Below, one piece after another: positions 51,075-59,451 of a stretch of 64,000 bases of DNA; the first letter of the stretch is position 1; the number at the start of each line of letters is the position of its first letter. Both the position numbers and the translations under genes were made by a program. The stretch is from an uncultured Oscillibacter sp. (GTDB taxonomy: Bacteria > Bacillota > Clostridia > Oscillospirales > Oscillospiraceae): NCBI GenBank assembly GCA_905200545.1, contig CAJKKQ010000010.1:17515-81514 (forward strand), written 5' to 3'. The notes under the pieces are model-generated. The model saw only the letters and a program-made list of their open reading frames with translations. It was not told the DNA's origin and ran no database searches.

Positions 51075-51162
51075 CTCCCTCACCCTTTCCCCTGGTTTTT
51101 TAAGAGAATTTTCCCATATTCCCCCGGCTGTGTCAACCGGCAGCTCCCCCGGGACATTTTCC

Positions 51163-51191
51163 TTGACGGCAGCCACCGGAACTGCTATAAT
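51163..51191 (+). promoter_or_regulatory. Near-consensus promoter of the lar operon
   Basis: TTGACG (51163-51168), 17-base spacer, TATAAT (51186-51191). The predicted start is near 51198, giving a leader of about 150 nucleotides before larE. Confidence 0.8.
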
Positions 51192-51197
51192 TTTTTT

Positions 51198-51350
51198 CAT
51201 AATTGCGGATCAGAAGACCCGCCCGGCCGCGGAATGCGGCTTTTTCCTGCGCAACCGGAAACAAGGCGGCCAGAGCCGCTTTCATGTCTGAAGACATACC
51301 CATAAGGGGTGTGTCTTTCTTTTTTTCACTTGCAACTGCGAGGTGTTGAT
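51198..51350 (+). promoter_or_regulatory. Structured leader with attenuator upstream of larE (candidate riboswitch)
   Basis: The leader folds on inspection into a chain of hairpins: GCCGC/GCGGC with GGAAT loop (51228-51240), GCGGC/GCCGC with CAGA loop (51266-51279), then ATGTC/GACAT with TGAA loop (51284-51297). The 3' arm of the last one (GACAT, 51293-51297) is also part of the 5' arm of the terminator at 51291-51317, so the two are mutually exclusive. This is classic attenuation. No known riboswitch consensus was recognised. A nickel, cofactor or lactate signal would make sense but is inference. Confidence 0.65.
51291..51326 (+). terminator. Attenuator terminator in the lar leader
   Basis: 11-bp stem (51291-51301 with 51307-51317, one G-T pair) with ATAAG loop, followed by TCTTTTTTT. 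It stands between the promoter and larE, so it must be read through for expression. Confidence 0.85.
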
Positions 51351-52106
51351 TTGGAACTCAAAGACTTTTTCACAGAGCATCCCCGGGGGGCCCTGGCCCT
51401 CTCCGGCGGGGTGGACTCCGCCCTGCTGTGCTGGGCGGCGGGCCGCTGGGGCAGCGGCTGGCAGGCGTTCTTTGTACACAGCGCCTTTCAGCCCGCCTTT
51501 GAACGCTCGGACGCCCGGGCTCTGGCCCAGCAGTGCGGCGTGCCCCTGACAGTGCTGGAGGCGGATGTACTGTCCCTGCCGGCGGTGGCGGCAAATCCCC
51601 CGGACCGGTGCTACCACTGCAAACAGGCCATCTTCTCTGCCATTTTGGAGGCGGCGAAGGCAGCGGGGCTCCCCCTGGTGATCGACGGCACCAACGCCTC
51701 CGACGACGCCTCCGACCGCCCCGGCATGCGGGCCCTGCGGGAGCTGGAGGTGCGCTCACCCCTGCGGGAGTGCGAGCTCACCAAGGCGGACGTGCGCCGC
51801 CTGAGCCGAGAAGCAGGGCTCCCCACCTGGGACAAACCCGCCTATGCGTGTCTTGCCACCCGCATCCCCACAGGGACACCCTTGCGGCAGGATGATCTTG
51901 CCCGGGTGGAGCAGGCAGAGGCCGCCCTGACGGCCCTGGGTCTGCGGGACTTTCGGGTGCGGCTGCGTAACGGCGGCGCCCTGGTGCAGGTGACGGCTGC
52001 TCAACAGCCCTTTGCCCAATCTTCCTGGCAGCAGATCGCGGCGGCGCTGGAGCCGCTGACCGGCAAAGCGGAACTGGATCCCCAGCCCCGCACACCCTCG
52101 GATTAA
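51351..52106 (+). CDS. larE: Sacrificial sulfur transferase LarE
   Basis: 251 residues of the PP-loop ATP pyrophosphatase family. SGGVDS (18-23) binds ATP. Cys167 in KPAYACLATRIP aligns with the sulfur-donating Cys176 of Lactobacillus LarE, and CYHCK (87-91) is also present. LarE adenylates and thiolates the pyridinium dicarboxylate mononucleotide to make the nickel-pincer nucleotide cofactor of lactate racemase. The TTG start at 51351 has GAGGTG 5 bases upstream; a longer frame from 51309 would lie in the terminator. First gene of the operon, 15 bases before larB. Confidence 0.93.
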   Translation: MELKDFFTEHPRGALALSGGVDSALLCWAAGRWGSGWQAFFVHSAFQPAFERSDARALAQQCGVPLTVLEADVLSLPAVAANPPDRCYHCKQAIFSAILEAAKAAGLPLVIDGTNASDDASDRPGMRALRELEVRSPLRECELTKADVRRLSREAGLPTWDKPAYACLATRIPTGTPLRQDDLARVEQAEAALTALGLRDFRVRLRNGGALVQVTAAQQPFAQSSWQQIAAALEPLTGKAELDPQPRTPSD

Positions 52107-52121
52107 CAGGAGGCAACACAT

Positions 52122-52883
52122 ATGAGCGACAACAAGCACGATATTTTAACGGTCCTGCAGGACGTCCGGGACGGAAACCTGACTCCCGAGGGGGCGCTGC
52201 TGCGGCTGAAGCTCTCCCCCTTTGAGGATCTGGGCTATGCCAAGGTGGACTATCACCGGGCGGTACGCCAGGGGGCGGCAGAGGTGATCTTCGGCCAGTC
52301 CAAGACCACGGAGCAGATCCTGGGGATCCTGGGATCCATGGAGCGGCGCCAGTGCACCAACGTCCTGGTGACCCGGATCAATCAAGAGACCGCCGACGCC
52401 CTCTCGGAGCGCTTTCCTCTGCGCTACAACGCCCTGGCCCGGCTGGCGGTGGTCTTCCCCAAGGCATTGGAGGGCCGGGGCAGCATCGTGGTGGCCACCG
52501 GCGGTACCAGCGACATGGGGGTGGCCGAGGAGGCCGCCATCACCGCCGAGGCCCTGGGCAACGCCGTCACCCGGCTCTATGACGTGGGGGTGGCGGGGCT
52601 GCATCGGCTGCTGGCCAATCTGGAGCCTCTCATGAGCGCCCGGGTGGTCATTGCCGTGGCGGGCATGGAGGGTGCGCTTGCCAGCGTGGTGGGCGGCCTT
52701 GTGGACTGCCCCGTCATCGCGGTGCCCACCAGCGTGGGCTACGGCGCCTCCTTCGGCGGCGTCAGTGCCCTGCTGTCCATGCTCAACTCCTGCGCCAGTG
52801 GGGTGAGCGTGGTGAACATCGACAACGGCTTTGGCGCCGGATACCTGGCCAGCCGTATCAATCAAATGGAGGGAATCCAATGA
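52122..52883 (+). CDS. larB: Pyridinium-3,5-biscarboxylic acid mononucleotide synthase LarB
   Basis: 253 residues. The C-terminal half resembles PurE carboxylases: VVATGGTSDMGVAEEAA, VVIAVAGMEGALASVVGGLVDCPVIAVPTSVGYGASFGG and NIDNGFGAGYLA. LarB carboxylates nicotinic acid adenine dinucleotide and splits off AMP, the first step of nickel-pincer cofactor synthesis. AGGAGG precedes the ATG. It overlaps larC by 4 bases. Confidence 0.96.
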   Translation: MSDNKHDILTVLQDVRDGNLTPEGALLRLKLSPFEDLGYAKVDYHRAVRQGAAEVIFGQSKTTEQILGILGSMERRQCTNVLVTRINQETADALSERFPLRYNALARLAVVFPKALEGRGSIVVATGGTSDMGVAEEAAITAEALGNAVTRLYDVGVAGLHRLLANLEPLMSARVVIAVAGMEGALASVVGGLVDCPVIAVPTSVGYGASFGGVSALLSMLNSCASGVSVVNIDNGFGAGYLASRINQMEGIQ

Positions 52884-54193
52884 AAACGCTGTATCTGGAA
52901 TGCAACATGGGCGCTGCCGGGGATATGCTGACGGCTGCCCTTTACGAACTGCTGGATGCGCAGCAGAAAGCAGACTTTCTCAAGACCATGAACGGCCTCC
53001 TGCCCGGCATCACGGTGGAGGCGGTGCCGGCAGTGAGCTGTGGGATCGCGGGCACCCGCATGGAGGTGCGGGTCCACGGAGAGGAGGAGGAAAGCCATGA
53101 CCTCCCCCTGGGCGCCGCGGTCCCCAGTGTCCACGAGCATCCCCACGACCATGAGCATCCCCACGACCATGAGCATCCCCATGACCATGAGCACTCCCAC
53201 GACCATGAGCATCCCCACGATCACGAGCACCATCACCACCATCATGCCGCTCCCGGGGACATCGACCACATCCTGGACCATCTGGCGGTGCCGGAGGATG
53301 TCCGGGAGAATGCCAAGGCCGTCTACCGCCGCATCGCCGATGCTGAGGCTAAGGCCCACGGCGTGCCGGTGACGGAAGTGCATTTTCACGAGGTGGGGGC
53401 CCTGGACGCCGTGGCGGATGTCACCGGTGTGTGCCTGGCCCTGCATCTCATCGGGGCGGACACCATTGTGGCTTCTCCCATCCATGTGGGCAGCGGACAG
53501 GTGCGCTGCGCCCACGGGGTGATGCCTGTTCCCGCCCCCGCCACCGCCAATCTGCTTCAGGGGATCCCCTGCTACGGCGGGGAGATCCGGGGGGAGCTGT
53601 GCACCCCCACCGGGGCGGCGCTGCTGGCCCACTTTGCCGCCAGCTTCGGCCCCCAGCCCCTGATGACACCGGTGAAGACCGGCGTGGGCGTGGGCAAAAA
53701 GGAGTTCCCCGCCGCCAACTGTGTCCGGGCCATCCTGGGTGAGACGGCAGAGGCAGGCCGGGACGAGATCCTGGAGCTCACCTGCCACATTGACGACATG
53801 ACGGCGGAGGCCCTGGCCTTTGCCTGCGGGCGGCTGATGGCCGCCGGGGCCCTGGACGTGTCCACCGCCCCCATCACCATGAAGAAGGGCCGCCCCGCCG
53901 CTGCGCTGACGGTGCTGTGCCGCCCCGCCGACGAAGAGTGCCTGGCTCTGGCTATCCTCCGGGAGACCAGCACCCAGGGCGTCCGGGTCCACACCTGCCG
54001 CCGCTGGACCCTGACCCCCTCCCTGCGGCAAGTAGAAACCCCTTACGGCCCTATCGGCATCAAGACCGCCGCCGGTTGGGGCGTGGAGAAGTGCAAGCCG
54101 GAATACGCCGATGTGGCCGCCGCCGCGGAGCGTGCGGGCGTGCCCTTCCGGGAAGTCTGGCAGGCCGCCCTGCTGGCAGGAGGTGCGAAATGA
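52880..54193 (+). CDS. larC: Nickel insertion protein LarC (cyclometallase), uninterrupted
   Basis: 437 residues. N-terminal MKTLYLECNMGAAGDML and VHFHEVGALDAVADV match LarC. A histidine-rich stretch (85-122) made of about five EHPHDH units plus HHHHHH would bind nickel. LarC inserts nickel into the thiolated mononucleotide using CTP. In Lactobacillus plantarum larC is split and needs a programmed frameshift; here one continuous frame covers both halves. It overlaps larB and fmdE by 4 bases each, so all three are coupled. Confidence 0.95.
   Translation: MKTLYLECNMGAAGDMLTAALYELLDAQQKADFLKTMNGLLPGITVEAVPAVSCGIAGTRMEVRVHGEEEESHDLPLGAAVPSVHEHPHDHEHPHDHEHPHDHEHSHDHEHPHDHEHHHHHHAAPGDIDHILDHLAVPEDVRENAKAVYRRIADAEAKAHGVPVTEVHFHEVGALDAVADVTGVCLALHLIGADTIVASPIHVGSGQVRCAHGVMPVPAPATANLLQGIPCYGGEIRGELCTPTGAALLAHFAASFGPQPLMTPVKTGVGVGKKEFPAANCVRAILGETAEAGRDEILELTCHIDDMTAEALAFACGRLMAAGALDVSTAPITMKKGRPAAALTVLCRPADEECLALAILRETSTQGVRVHTCRRWTLTPSLRQVETPYGPIGIKTAAGWGVEKCKPEYADVAAAAERAGVPFREVWQAALLAGGAK
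53136..53244 (+). repeat. 18-bp tandem repeat coding the LarC His-rich segment
   Basis: About five copies of an 18-base unit (GAGCATCCCCACGACCAT and variants) followed by CACCATCAC-like triplets. The unit is a multiple of three, so slippage would change length in frame. Confidence 0.85.
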
Positions 54194-54714
54194 GCGTGAA
54201 TCCGGAACTTTGGAAACAGTGCGTGGCTTTTCATGGCCACCAGTGCCCGGGCCTGGCCCTGGGCGTGCGGCTGTGCGAATACGTCCAGGAAACGCTGCAG
54301 CTGCGCCGTGCCGACGACGAGCAGCTGGTGTGCATCGCGGAGACGGATGCCTGTCCCGGCGACGCCGTGCAGGTGATCCTGGGCTGCACCTTCGGTAAGG
54401 GAAATCTCCTTTACCGGCCCACGGGCAAAACCGCCTACAACTTCTATAACCGCACCACCGGCGCCTCCGTCCGGGTGGTGGCCCGGAAAAATAACCGGGA
54501 GATGAGCCGGGAGGAGCGCCAGCGGCAGATCCTGGAGGCCCCGGTGGAGGAACTTTTCACCACCACCGAGGTGAAGTACCCCCTGCCGGAGCATGCCCGC
54601 ATCTTCAAGACCGTTACCTGTGAACTGTGCGGTGAGGGCATGGCGGAACACATGGCCCGGCTGCAGGACGGAAAAGTGGTCTGCCTGCACTGCTTCCGTT
54701 CTTACGACCGCTGA
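54190..54714 (+). CDS. FmdE family protein with C-terminal zinc finger
   Basis: 174 residues. The N-terminal FmdE domain has FHGHQCPGLALGVRL and ETDACPGDAVQVILGCTFGKGNL, with Cys and His positions that probably bind metal. A C-terminal treble-clef zinc finger reads CELCG and CLHC. The family was named for an operon of molybdenum formylmethanofuran dehydrogenase but is common in bacteria next to metal-uptake genes. Its start overlaps larC. Here it may act as a metal-binding carrier between importer and cofactor synthesis, which is inference. Confidence 0.9.
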   Translation: MSVNPELWKQCVAFHGHQCPGLALGVRLCEYVQETLQLRRADDEQLVCIAETDACPGDAVQVILGCTFGKGNLLYRPTGKTAYNFYNRTTGASVRVVARKNNREMSREERQRQILEAPVEELFTTTEVKYPLPEHARIFKTVTCELCGEGMAEHMARLQDGKVVCLHCFRSYDR

Positions 54715-54738
54715 TGCCCCTCTTTGGAAAGGAGACCC

Positions 54739-55875
54739 ATGAGACGTTTACTTGCAACCCTGCTGACCCTTTTGACCCTGCTCTCCCTCACTGCCTGCGG
54801 CAGTGCCGCAGAGGGTGCTGACGATGCCCAGGCATCTACCCAGAGTGAGCCTGCTGCCACCCGGGTGGTGGTGGACAGCTACGGCCGGGAGGTGGAGATC
54901 CCCGGTGAGGTGAAGACCATCGTGTGCACCGGCTCTGGCGCCCTGCGGATGATTGCCTACCTGCAGTGCACCGACATGCTCATCGGCGTGGAGGATACCG
55001 ACAAGGCGTATGAGACCTCCACCCTCCGGGACTACGCCCACGTGTACTACGAGACCTTCCGGGACCTGCCCGCCATCGGCAAAGGCGGCGGCACCTCCAA
55101 CACCGCTTATATCGAGGAACTCATCACCCTGCAGCCGGACGTGATCCTCTCCGGCTACACCCAGGAGGCCCTGGAAGACCTGCAGTCTGCCACCGGCATC
55201 CCCTGTGTGTCCATCCGGGCACAGAGCATCAACTTCATCGACGAGAGCTTCTACACCGCGATGCGGGTAGCCGCCGACGTGCTGGGGGCCCAGGACCGGT
55301 GTGAGGAAGTCCTCTCCTACATCGACAGCTGCAAGGACGACCTGGCTGCACGTACCGCAGACATTCCGGAGGATACCAAGCCCACCTGCTACACCGGTGC
55401 CGTCACCTTCTCCGGCGCCCACGGCTTCACCGGCACCTACTCCAACTTCGGTCCCTTTATGGCCATCGGCGCCCGGAACGTGGCGGACCAGGAGGGGCAG
55501 GATGGCTACTACGACGCGGATCCCGAGAAGATCGTGGCGTGGGATCCGGACTACATCTTCCTGGATCCCGGCAACATGAACCTGGTGAACGATGAGTACG
55601 CCGCCAACGCCGGCTATTACGATGCCCTGCGGGCGGTACAGGAGGGGAAGGTGTACAGCTGCATCTCCTTCAACAACTACTCCACCAACGTGGGCTACGC
55701 CATTGCCGACGCCTACTACGCAGGCACCGTCCTCTTCCCGGAGGCCTTTGCCGATGTGGACATCGCCGCCAAGACCGACGAGATCCTGGAATTTCTGCTG
55801 GGAGATGCCTACTACGATGAGATGGTGGCAGACGGGCTGTCCTTCGGCGTAATGGAGCTGGGCCATGGGGCATAA
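54739..55875 (+). CDS. FecB-type ABC transporter substrate-binding lipoprotein
   Basis: 378 residues. The lipobox LTAC puts the lipidated cysteine at residue 20. The mature part is a periplasmic-binding protein of the iron-siderophore/cobalamin class (RVVVDSYGREVEIPGEVKTIV near the start, a long helix between lobes, and YFLDPG-like hinge near IFLDPGNMN). GGAAAGGAG lies before ATG 54739. It overlaps the permease gene by 11 bases. The lar and fmdE context suggests nickel or a nickel complex as ligand; heme, cobalamin and siderophore cannot be excluded. Confidence 0.9.
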   Translation: MRRLLATLLTLLTLLSLTACGSAAEGADDAQASTQSEPAATRVVVDSYGREVEIPGEVKTIVCTGSGALRMIAYLQCTDMLIGVEDTDKAYETSTLRDYAHVYYETFRDLPAIGKGGGTSNTAYIEELITLQPDVILSGYTQEALEDLQSATGIPCVSIRAQSINFIDESFYTAMRVAADVLGAQDRCEEVLSYIDSCKDDLAARTADIPEDTKPTCYTGAVTFSGAHGFTGTYSNFGPFMAIGARNVADQEGQDGYYDADPEKIVAWDPDYIFLDPGNMNLVNDEYAANAGYYDALRAVQEGKVYSCISFNNYSTNVGYAIADAYYAGTVLFPEAFADVDIAAKTDEILEFLLGDAYYDEMVADGLSFGVMELGHGA

Positions 55876-56938
55876 ACCAATGGAGACGCCGGAGAGCTAC
55901 GACCTCTTCCTGCGGCGCAAGTACCTGCTGCTCCTGGCGCTGCTGGCGATCCTGGCGGCGGCGGTCCTCTTTGCTCTCACCACCGGCTCCTCCGGCATGA
56001 GCCTGGGGCAGGTAGTGGGGACGCTGCTGGGCCGGGGCACGGATCAGCAGGAGGCCATCCTCTTCCGGGTGCGGCTGCCCCGGACGGCCACCGCCGTGGT
56101 GGTGGGCGCCGCCCTGGCCCTCTCCGGGTGCGTGATGCAGAACGTGCTCCATAACCCCCTGGCCTCCGCCTCCACCCTGGGCGTCTCCCAGGGAGCCTCC
56201 TTCGGCGCGGCCCTGGCCATCATCGTGCTGGATGCGGGGGTGCAGAACGCTGCCAACGCCGGCACCGCCATCACCATCTCCTCCCCCGGCACCGTCACCC
56301 TCTGTGCCTTTGCGGGAGGCCTTGCCACCACCGCCGTGATATTGGGCCTTGCCCGGCTGCGGGGCGTGTCACCCGCCACCATGATCCTCTCCGGCGTGGC
56401 GCTGAGCTCCATGTTCACCGGCGGCACCACCCTGGTGCAATACTTTGCCGACGACGTGCAGGTGGCCACGGTGGTGTACTGGACTTTCGGGGACCTGGGC
56501 CGTCCCGGCTGGCGGGAGATCGGTATGATCGCCGTAGTGACGGCAGCGGCACTGGTGTTCTTTTTGTGGAACCGCTGGAACTACAACGCCCTGGAAAGCG
56601 GCGGCGCCACCGCCAAGAGCCTGGGCGTCAACGTGGATCTTTTGAGCTACGCCAGCATGGCGGTGTGCACCCTCATCGCCGCCATGAGCGTGGCCTTTGT
56701 GGGCGTCATCAGCTTCATCGGCCTCATCGCCCCCCACATGGTCCGCCGCTTCACCGGCAGCGACTACCGCTTTCTGATTCCCGGCTCCGCCCTGTGCGGC
56801 GCCATCTTGCTGCTGCTGGGAGACCTGGTGTCCAAAAGCATCCTCTCTCCCATTGTGCTGCCCATCGGCGCCATCACCTCATTCCTGGGCGCGCCGGTCT
56901 TTTTGTACATGCTCTTTCGGGGGAGGGATCATCTATGA
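55865..56938 (+). CDS. FecCD-type ABC transporter permease
   Basis: 357 residues with about nine or ten helices. FecCD signatures: RLPRTATAVVVGAALALSGCVMQNVLHNPLASASTLGVSQGA, and GVISFIGLIAPHMVRRFTGSDYRFLIPGSALCGA, which forms the coupling helix. GGAG lies 7 bases before the ATG, inside the preceding gene. It overlaps the ATPase gene by 4 bases. It is the membrane channel of the importer. Confidence 0.95.
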   Translation: MGHKPMETPESYDLFLRRKYLLLLALLAILAAAVLFALTTGSSGMSLGQVVGTLLGRGTDQQEAILFRVRLPRTATAVVVGAALALSGCVMQNVLHNPLASASTLGVSQGASFGAALAIIVLDAGVQNAANAGTAITISSPGTVTLCAFAGGLATTAVILGLARLRGVSPATMILSGVALSSMFTGGTTLVQYFADDVQVATVVYWTFGDLGRPGWREIGMIAVVTAAALVFFLWNRWNYNALESGGATAKSLGVNVDLLSYASMAVCTLIAAMSVAFVGVISFIGLIAPHMVRRFTGSDYRFLIPGSALCGAILLLLGDLVSKSILSPIVLPIGAITSFLGAPVFLYMLFRGRDHL

Positions 56939-57702
56939 TGCGTGTGGAAGGGTTGAACTTCTCCTACCCCTGCGGACGGCAGATCCTGCGGGATATCTCC
57001 TTCCAGGCCCGCAGCGGCTCGTTTCTGGCCATCCTGGGCAACAACGGAGCCGGAAAATCCACCCTCCTCAAGTGCTTTGACCAGATTCTCCGCCCCCAGA
57101 CCGGCTCTGTGACGGTGGACGGTGCGGAGCTTTTGACCCTGCCTCTGGGAGAGCTTGCCCGGCAGGTAGCCTTTGTGACCCAGAGCGCCGCCCTTACCCG
57201 TATGACGGTGTACGAGACGCTGCTGCTGGGCCGCAAGCCCTATATCAAGTGGGGCGTTAGCCAGGAGGATCGCCGGATGGTGGACGACACCCTGCGGCGG
57301 ATGGGCCTGGAGGGCTTTGCCATGCGGTACCTCCACCAGCTCTCCGGCGGCGAGCAGCAGAAGGTGCTGCTGGCCCGTGCCCTGGTGCAGCAGCCCAAGC
57401 TGCTGCTATTAGACGAGCCCACCAGCAATCTGGACCTGCGCAACCAGTACGAGGTGCTCTCCCTGGTGCGCCAGGTCTGCCGGGAGCGGAACATCACCGC
57501 CATCCTGGTGATCCACGATTTGAACCTGGCCCTGCGGTTTTGCGACCGGTTCGTCTTTCTCCATGGCGGCACCGTCTTTGCCGCCGGGGATCACGCGGTG
57601 GTGAATCCGGAGAATATCCGGGCCGTCTACGGCATGGAATCCGTGGTGGAGCAGGTGGCGGGAATTCCTGTGGTGGTTCCTCTGCCAGAGCGCTCCCGTT
57701 GA
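56935..57702 (+). CDS. FecE-type ABC transporter ATP-binding protein
   Basis: 255 residues: Walker A GNNGAGKST, Q-loop FVTQSA, signature LSGGEQQKV, Walker B LLLLDEPTSNLD, and switch His in VIHDLN. It belongs to the iron-siderophore/cobalamin class. The start overlaps the permease stop and has GGGAGGG 7 bases upstream. Last gene of the lar operon, followed by a strong terminator. Confidence 0.95.
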   Translation: MMRVEGLNFSYPCGRQILRDISFQARSGSFLAILGNNGAGKSTLLKCFDQILRPQTGSVTVDGAELLTLPLGELARQVAFVTQSAALTRMTVYETLLLGRKPYIKWGVSQEDRRMVDDTLRRMGLEGFAMRYLHQLSGGEQQKVLLARALVQQPKLLLLDEPTSNLDLRNQYEVLSLVRQVCRERNITAILVIHDLNLALRFCDRFVFLHGGTVFAAGDHAVVNPENIRAVYGMESVVEQVAGIPVVVPLPERSR

Positions 57703-57721
57703 CCCGTCAGCCCAGACCGAT

Positions 57722-57754
57722 ACCGGGACAGGAAAATCCTGTCCCGGTTTTTTT
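57722..57754 (+). terminator. Terminator of the lar-ABC operon
   Basis: Perfect 12-bp stem ACCGGGACAGGA/TCCTGTCCCGGT followed by a T run. Confidence 0.9.
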
Positions 57755-57826
57755 CGTTTTTTTGAAGAAATTTTGCTTTCTGTGCCGTATGATAAACAGC
57801 AAGGGCAAAGGAGGTGGCAGCGCAGC

Positions 57827-58354
57827 GTGGTACCATGGACAACTGAACGCTTTTCCCAGCTGGTGGAGCAGTACGAGCGCCTGGTATATACCGTCTGCTT
57901 CCAGCTGGTGCGGGACGCTGCCGCCGCGGAGGATCTGACCCAGGAGACCTTTTTATCCGCCTACCTCCACCGCGCCTCCATGCCGGAGGGCTACGAGCGG
58001 CAGTGGCTTGCCCGCATTGCCGCCAACAAGGCCAAGGATTATCTCCAATGCGCCTGGAACCGCCACACGGTGCTCCCGGGAGACGAGGGGATGCCGCCGG
58101 GGCTGGTGCCCGGAGCGGAGGAGGAGGCCATGCGGCACTTCCAGGCCCAGGACATCGCCGGAGCTGTGGACGCCCTGCGGGAGCCCTACCGCTCTGTATG
58201 TAGGCTGTGCCTGCTGGGGGAGAAATCCCCGGAGGAGGCGGCCCTGGCTCTGGGCCGGCCCGTCAAAACCATACACACACAGCTCTCCCGGGGAAAACGG
58301 CTCCTCCGGGAGACGCTGGAAAGGAGGCAGCAACATGGAATTCTTCCGCCATGA
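57827..58354 (+). CDS. ECF-type RNA polymerase sigma factor
   Basis: 175 residues: sigma region 2 (FSQLVEQYERLVYTVCFQLVRDAAAAEDLTQETFLSAYLH) and region 4 (SPEEAALALGRPVKTIHTQLSRGKRLLRE). The GTG at 57827 is taken as start, with AAAGGAGG about 12 bases upstream; the spacing is long, so this start is uncertain. It overlaps the anti-sigma gene by 20 bases. ECF factors usually transcribe their own operon on envelope stress. Confidence 0.9.
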   Translation: MVPWTTERFSQLVEQYERLVYTVCFQLVRDAAAAEDLTQETFLSAYLHRASMPEGYERQWLARIAANKAKDYLQCAWNRHTVLPGDEGMPPGLVPGAEEEAMRHFQAQDIAGAVDALREPYRSVCRLCLLGEKSPEEAALALGRPVKTIHTQLSRGKRLLRETLERRQQHGILPP

Positions 58355-58778
58355 CGGACATTTGACAGACACGGCGCTGACAGCGCTGATCCGGGGCGAA
58401 CCCCTGGAAGAACTGGAGCGGCTGGAGATCGCCGAGCACCTGGCCTACTGCGACCTGTGCCTCCAGCGTTATACGGAGCTGCTCTCCGGGGACACGCTGC
58501 TGACGCCGCAGGAAAGCTGCCGGGACTCTCTGCTGCTGCGTATCCGGCGGCGGACGCTGCAGCTTATCACCAGCCGCTATGCCACGGCGGCGGCAGCCGT
58601 GGTGCTAGCACTGACCCTCTTGTGGGGCGGACTGGACTTTTCCATGCGCACCGCCTCCCAGGCCATTCAGGATCCGGATCCCTCCCCCACGCTTTCGGAG
58701 CGGTTCTCGTCCTGGTCGGAACACTGGAACAGCGCCATGGACACCGTCTTCGACCGGCTCAACGGGCTCTGGCCCTGA
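58335..58778 (+). CDS. Zinc-finger anti-sigma factor
   Basis: 147 residues. The N-terminal part has the zf-HC2-like HLAYCDLC motif, which in ZAS-type anti-sigmas binds zinc and the sigma factor. One membrane helix (about 78-98) and a short outer part follow. AAGGAGG lies before ATG 58335 within the sigma gene; a longer in-frame reading on the sigma gene is rejected. It should hold the sigma factor at the membrane. Confidence 0.85.
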   Translation: MEFFRHDGHLTDTALTALIRGEPLEELERLEIAEHLAYCDLCLQRYTELLSGDTLLTPQESCRDSLLLRIRRRTLQLITSRYATAAAAVVLALTLLWGGLDFSMRTASQAIQDPDPSPTLSERFSSWSEHWNSAMDTVFDRLNGLWP

Positions 58779-58812
58779 CGGCCATTTCAACGAAATGCAA
58801 GGAGGAACCAAC

Positions 58813-59451
58813 ATGAACCGAAAACACGGCTTTTTGCTGTTTTTATGCACCCTCTTTCCCGGCTGCGGGCAGATGTATCAGGGATATATGAAGCGGGGCA
58901 TCTCCCTGACCTTCGGCTTTTTCGCCATTTTGGCGGCGGCGGGCTTTTTGTCCATCGCCCCTCTGGCCTTTTTCCTGCCGGTGGTATGGCTGTACGCCTT
59001 TTTTGACAGCTACAATCTCCGGGCCCGGGCGGATGCCGGATTCCCCGCAGAGGACGCCTATCTCTTCGGCCTCTCGGAGATGGACTCCCAGCAGATGACG
59101 GCCCTTTTGAAAAAGCGCCACAGCATCATCGGCTGGGTGCTGGTGATCCTGGGCATCTATATGCTCTACGACACCTTTATGCGCCGGATCATGAACGTCG
59201 TCTCCAGCATTCCCGGCCTGGAGTGGACTTACGGTCTGGTGGTCTATGACCTGCCCCGCCTGGCCATTACGGTGCTGGTGATTTTGCTGGGTCTTTGGTT
59301 CATCCGGGGGCCTAAGCAGCGCCCAAGCGATGAGATCCCGGTCTTTACTCCCCCTGCTTCCGGATCTCAGGAGGAAACGAACGGGGAAGCAGGCCAGCCT
59401 GAGGAGGAGGGCTCTGACCTCGGAGAGGAGGCTCCCCATGGAGACGACTGA
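58813..59451 (+). CDS. TM2-like membrane protein
   Basis: 212 residues with four predicted helices. The start FLCTLFPGCGQMYQGYMKRGISL resembles the TM2/DUF5683-type motif of small membrane proteins. A charged C-terminal tail ends the protein. AAGGAGG lies before ATG 58813, 34 bases after the anti-sigma gene. It overlaps the next gene by 14 bases, so it belongs to the sigma-factor operon. It may be an effector in the envelope response. Confidence 0.8.
   Translation: MNRKHGFLLFLCTLFPGCGQMYQGYMKRGISLTFGFFAILAAAGFLSIAPLAFFLPVVWLYAFFDSYNLRARADAGFPAEDAYLFGLSEMDSQQMTALLKKRHSIIGWVLVILGIYMLYDTFMRRIMNVVSSIPGLEWTYGLVVYDLPRLAITVLVILLGLWFIRGPKQRPSDEIPVFTPPASGSQEETNGEAGQPEEEGSDLGEEAPHGDD

Noticed and set aside
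53136..53244. Possible CRISPR-like repeat
   Set aside because: The units are directly adjacent without spacers and lie in frame inside larC, coding His/Asp/Glu.
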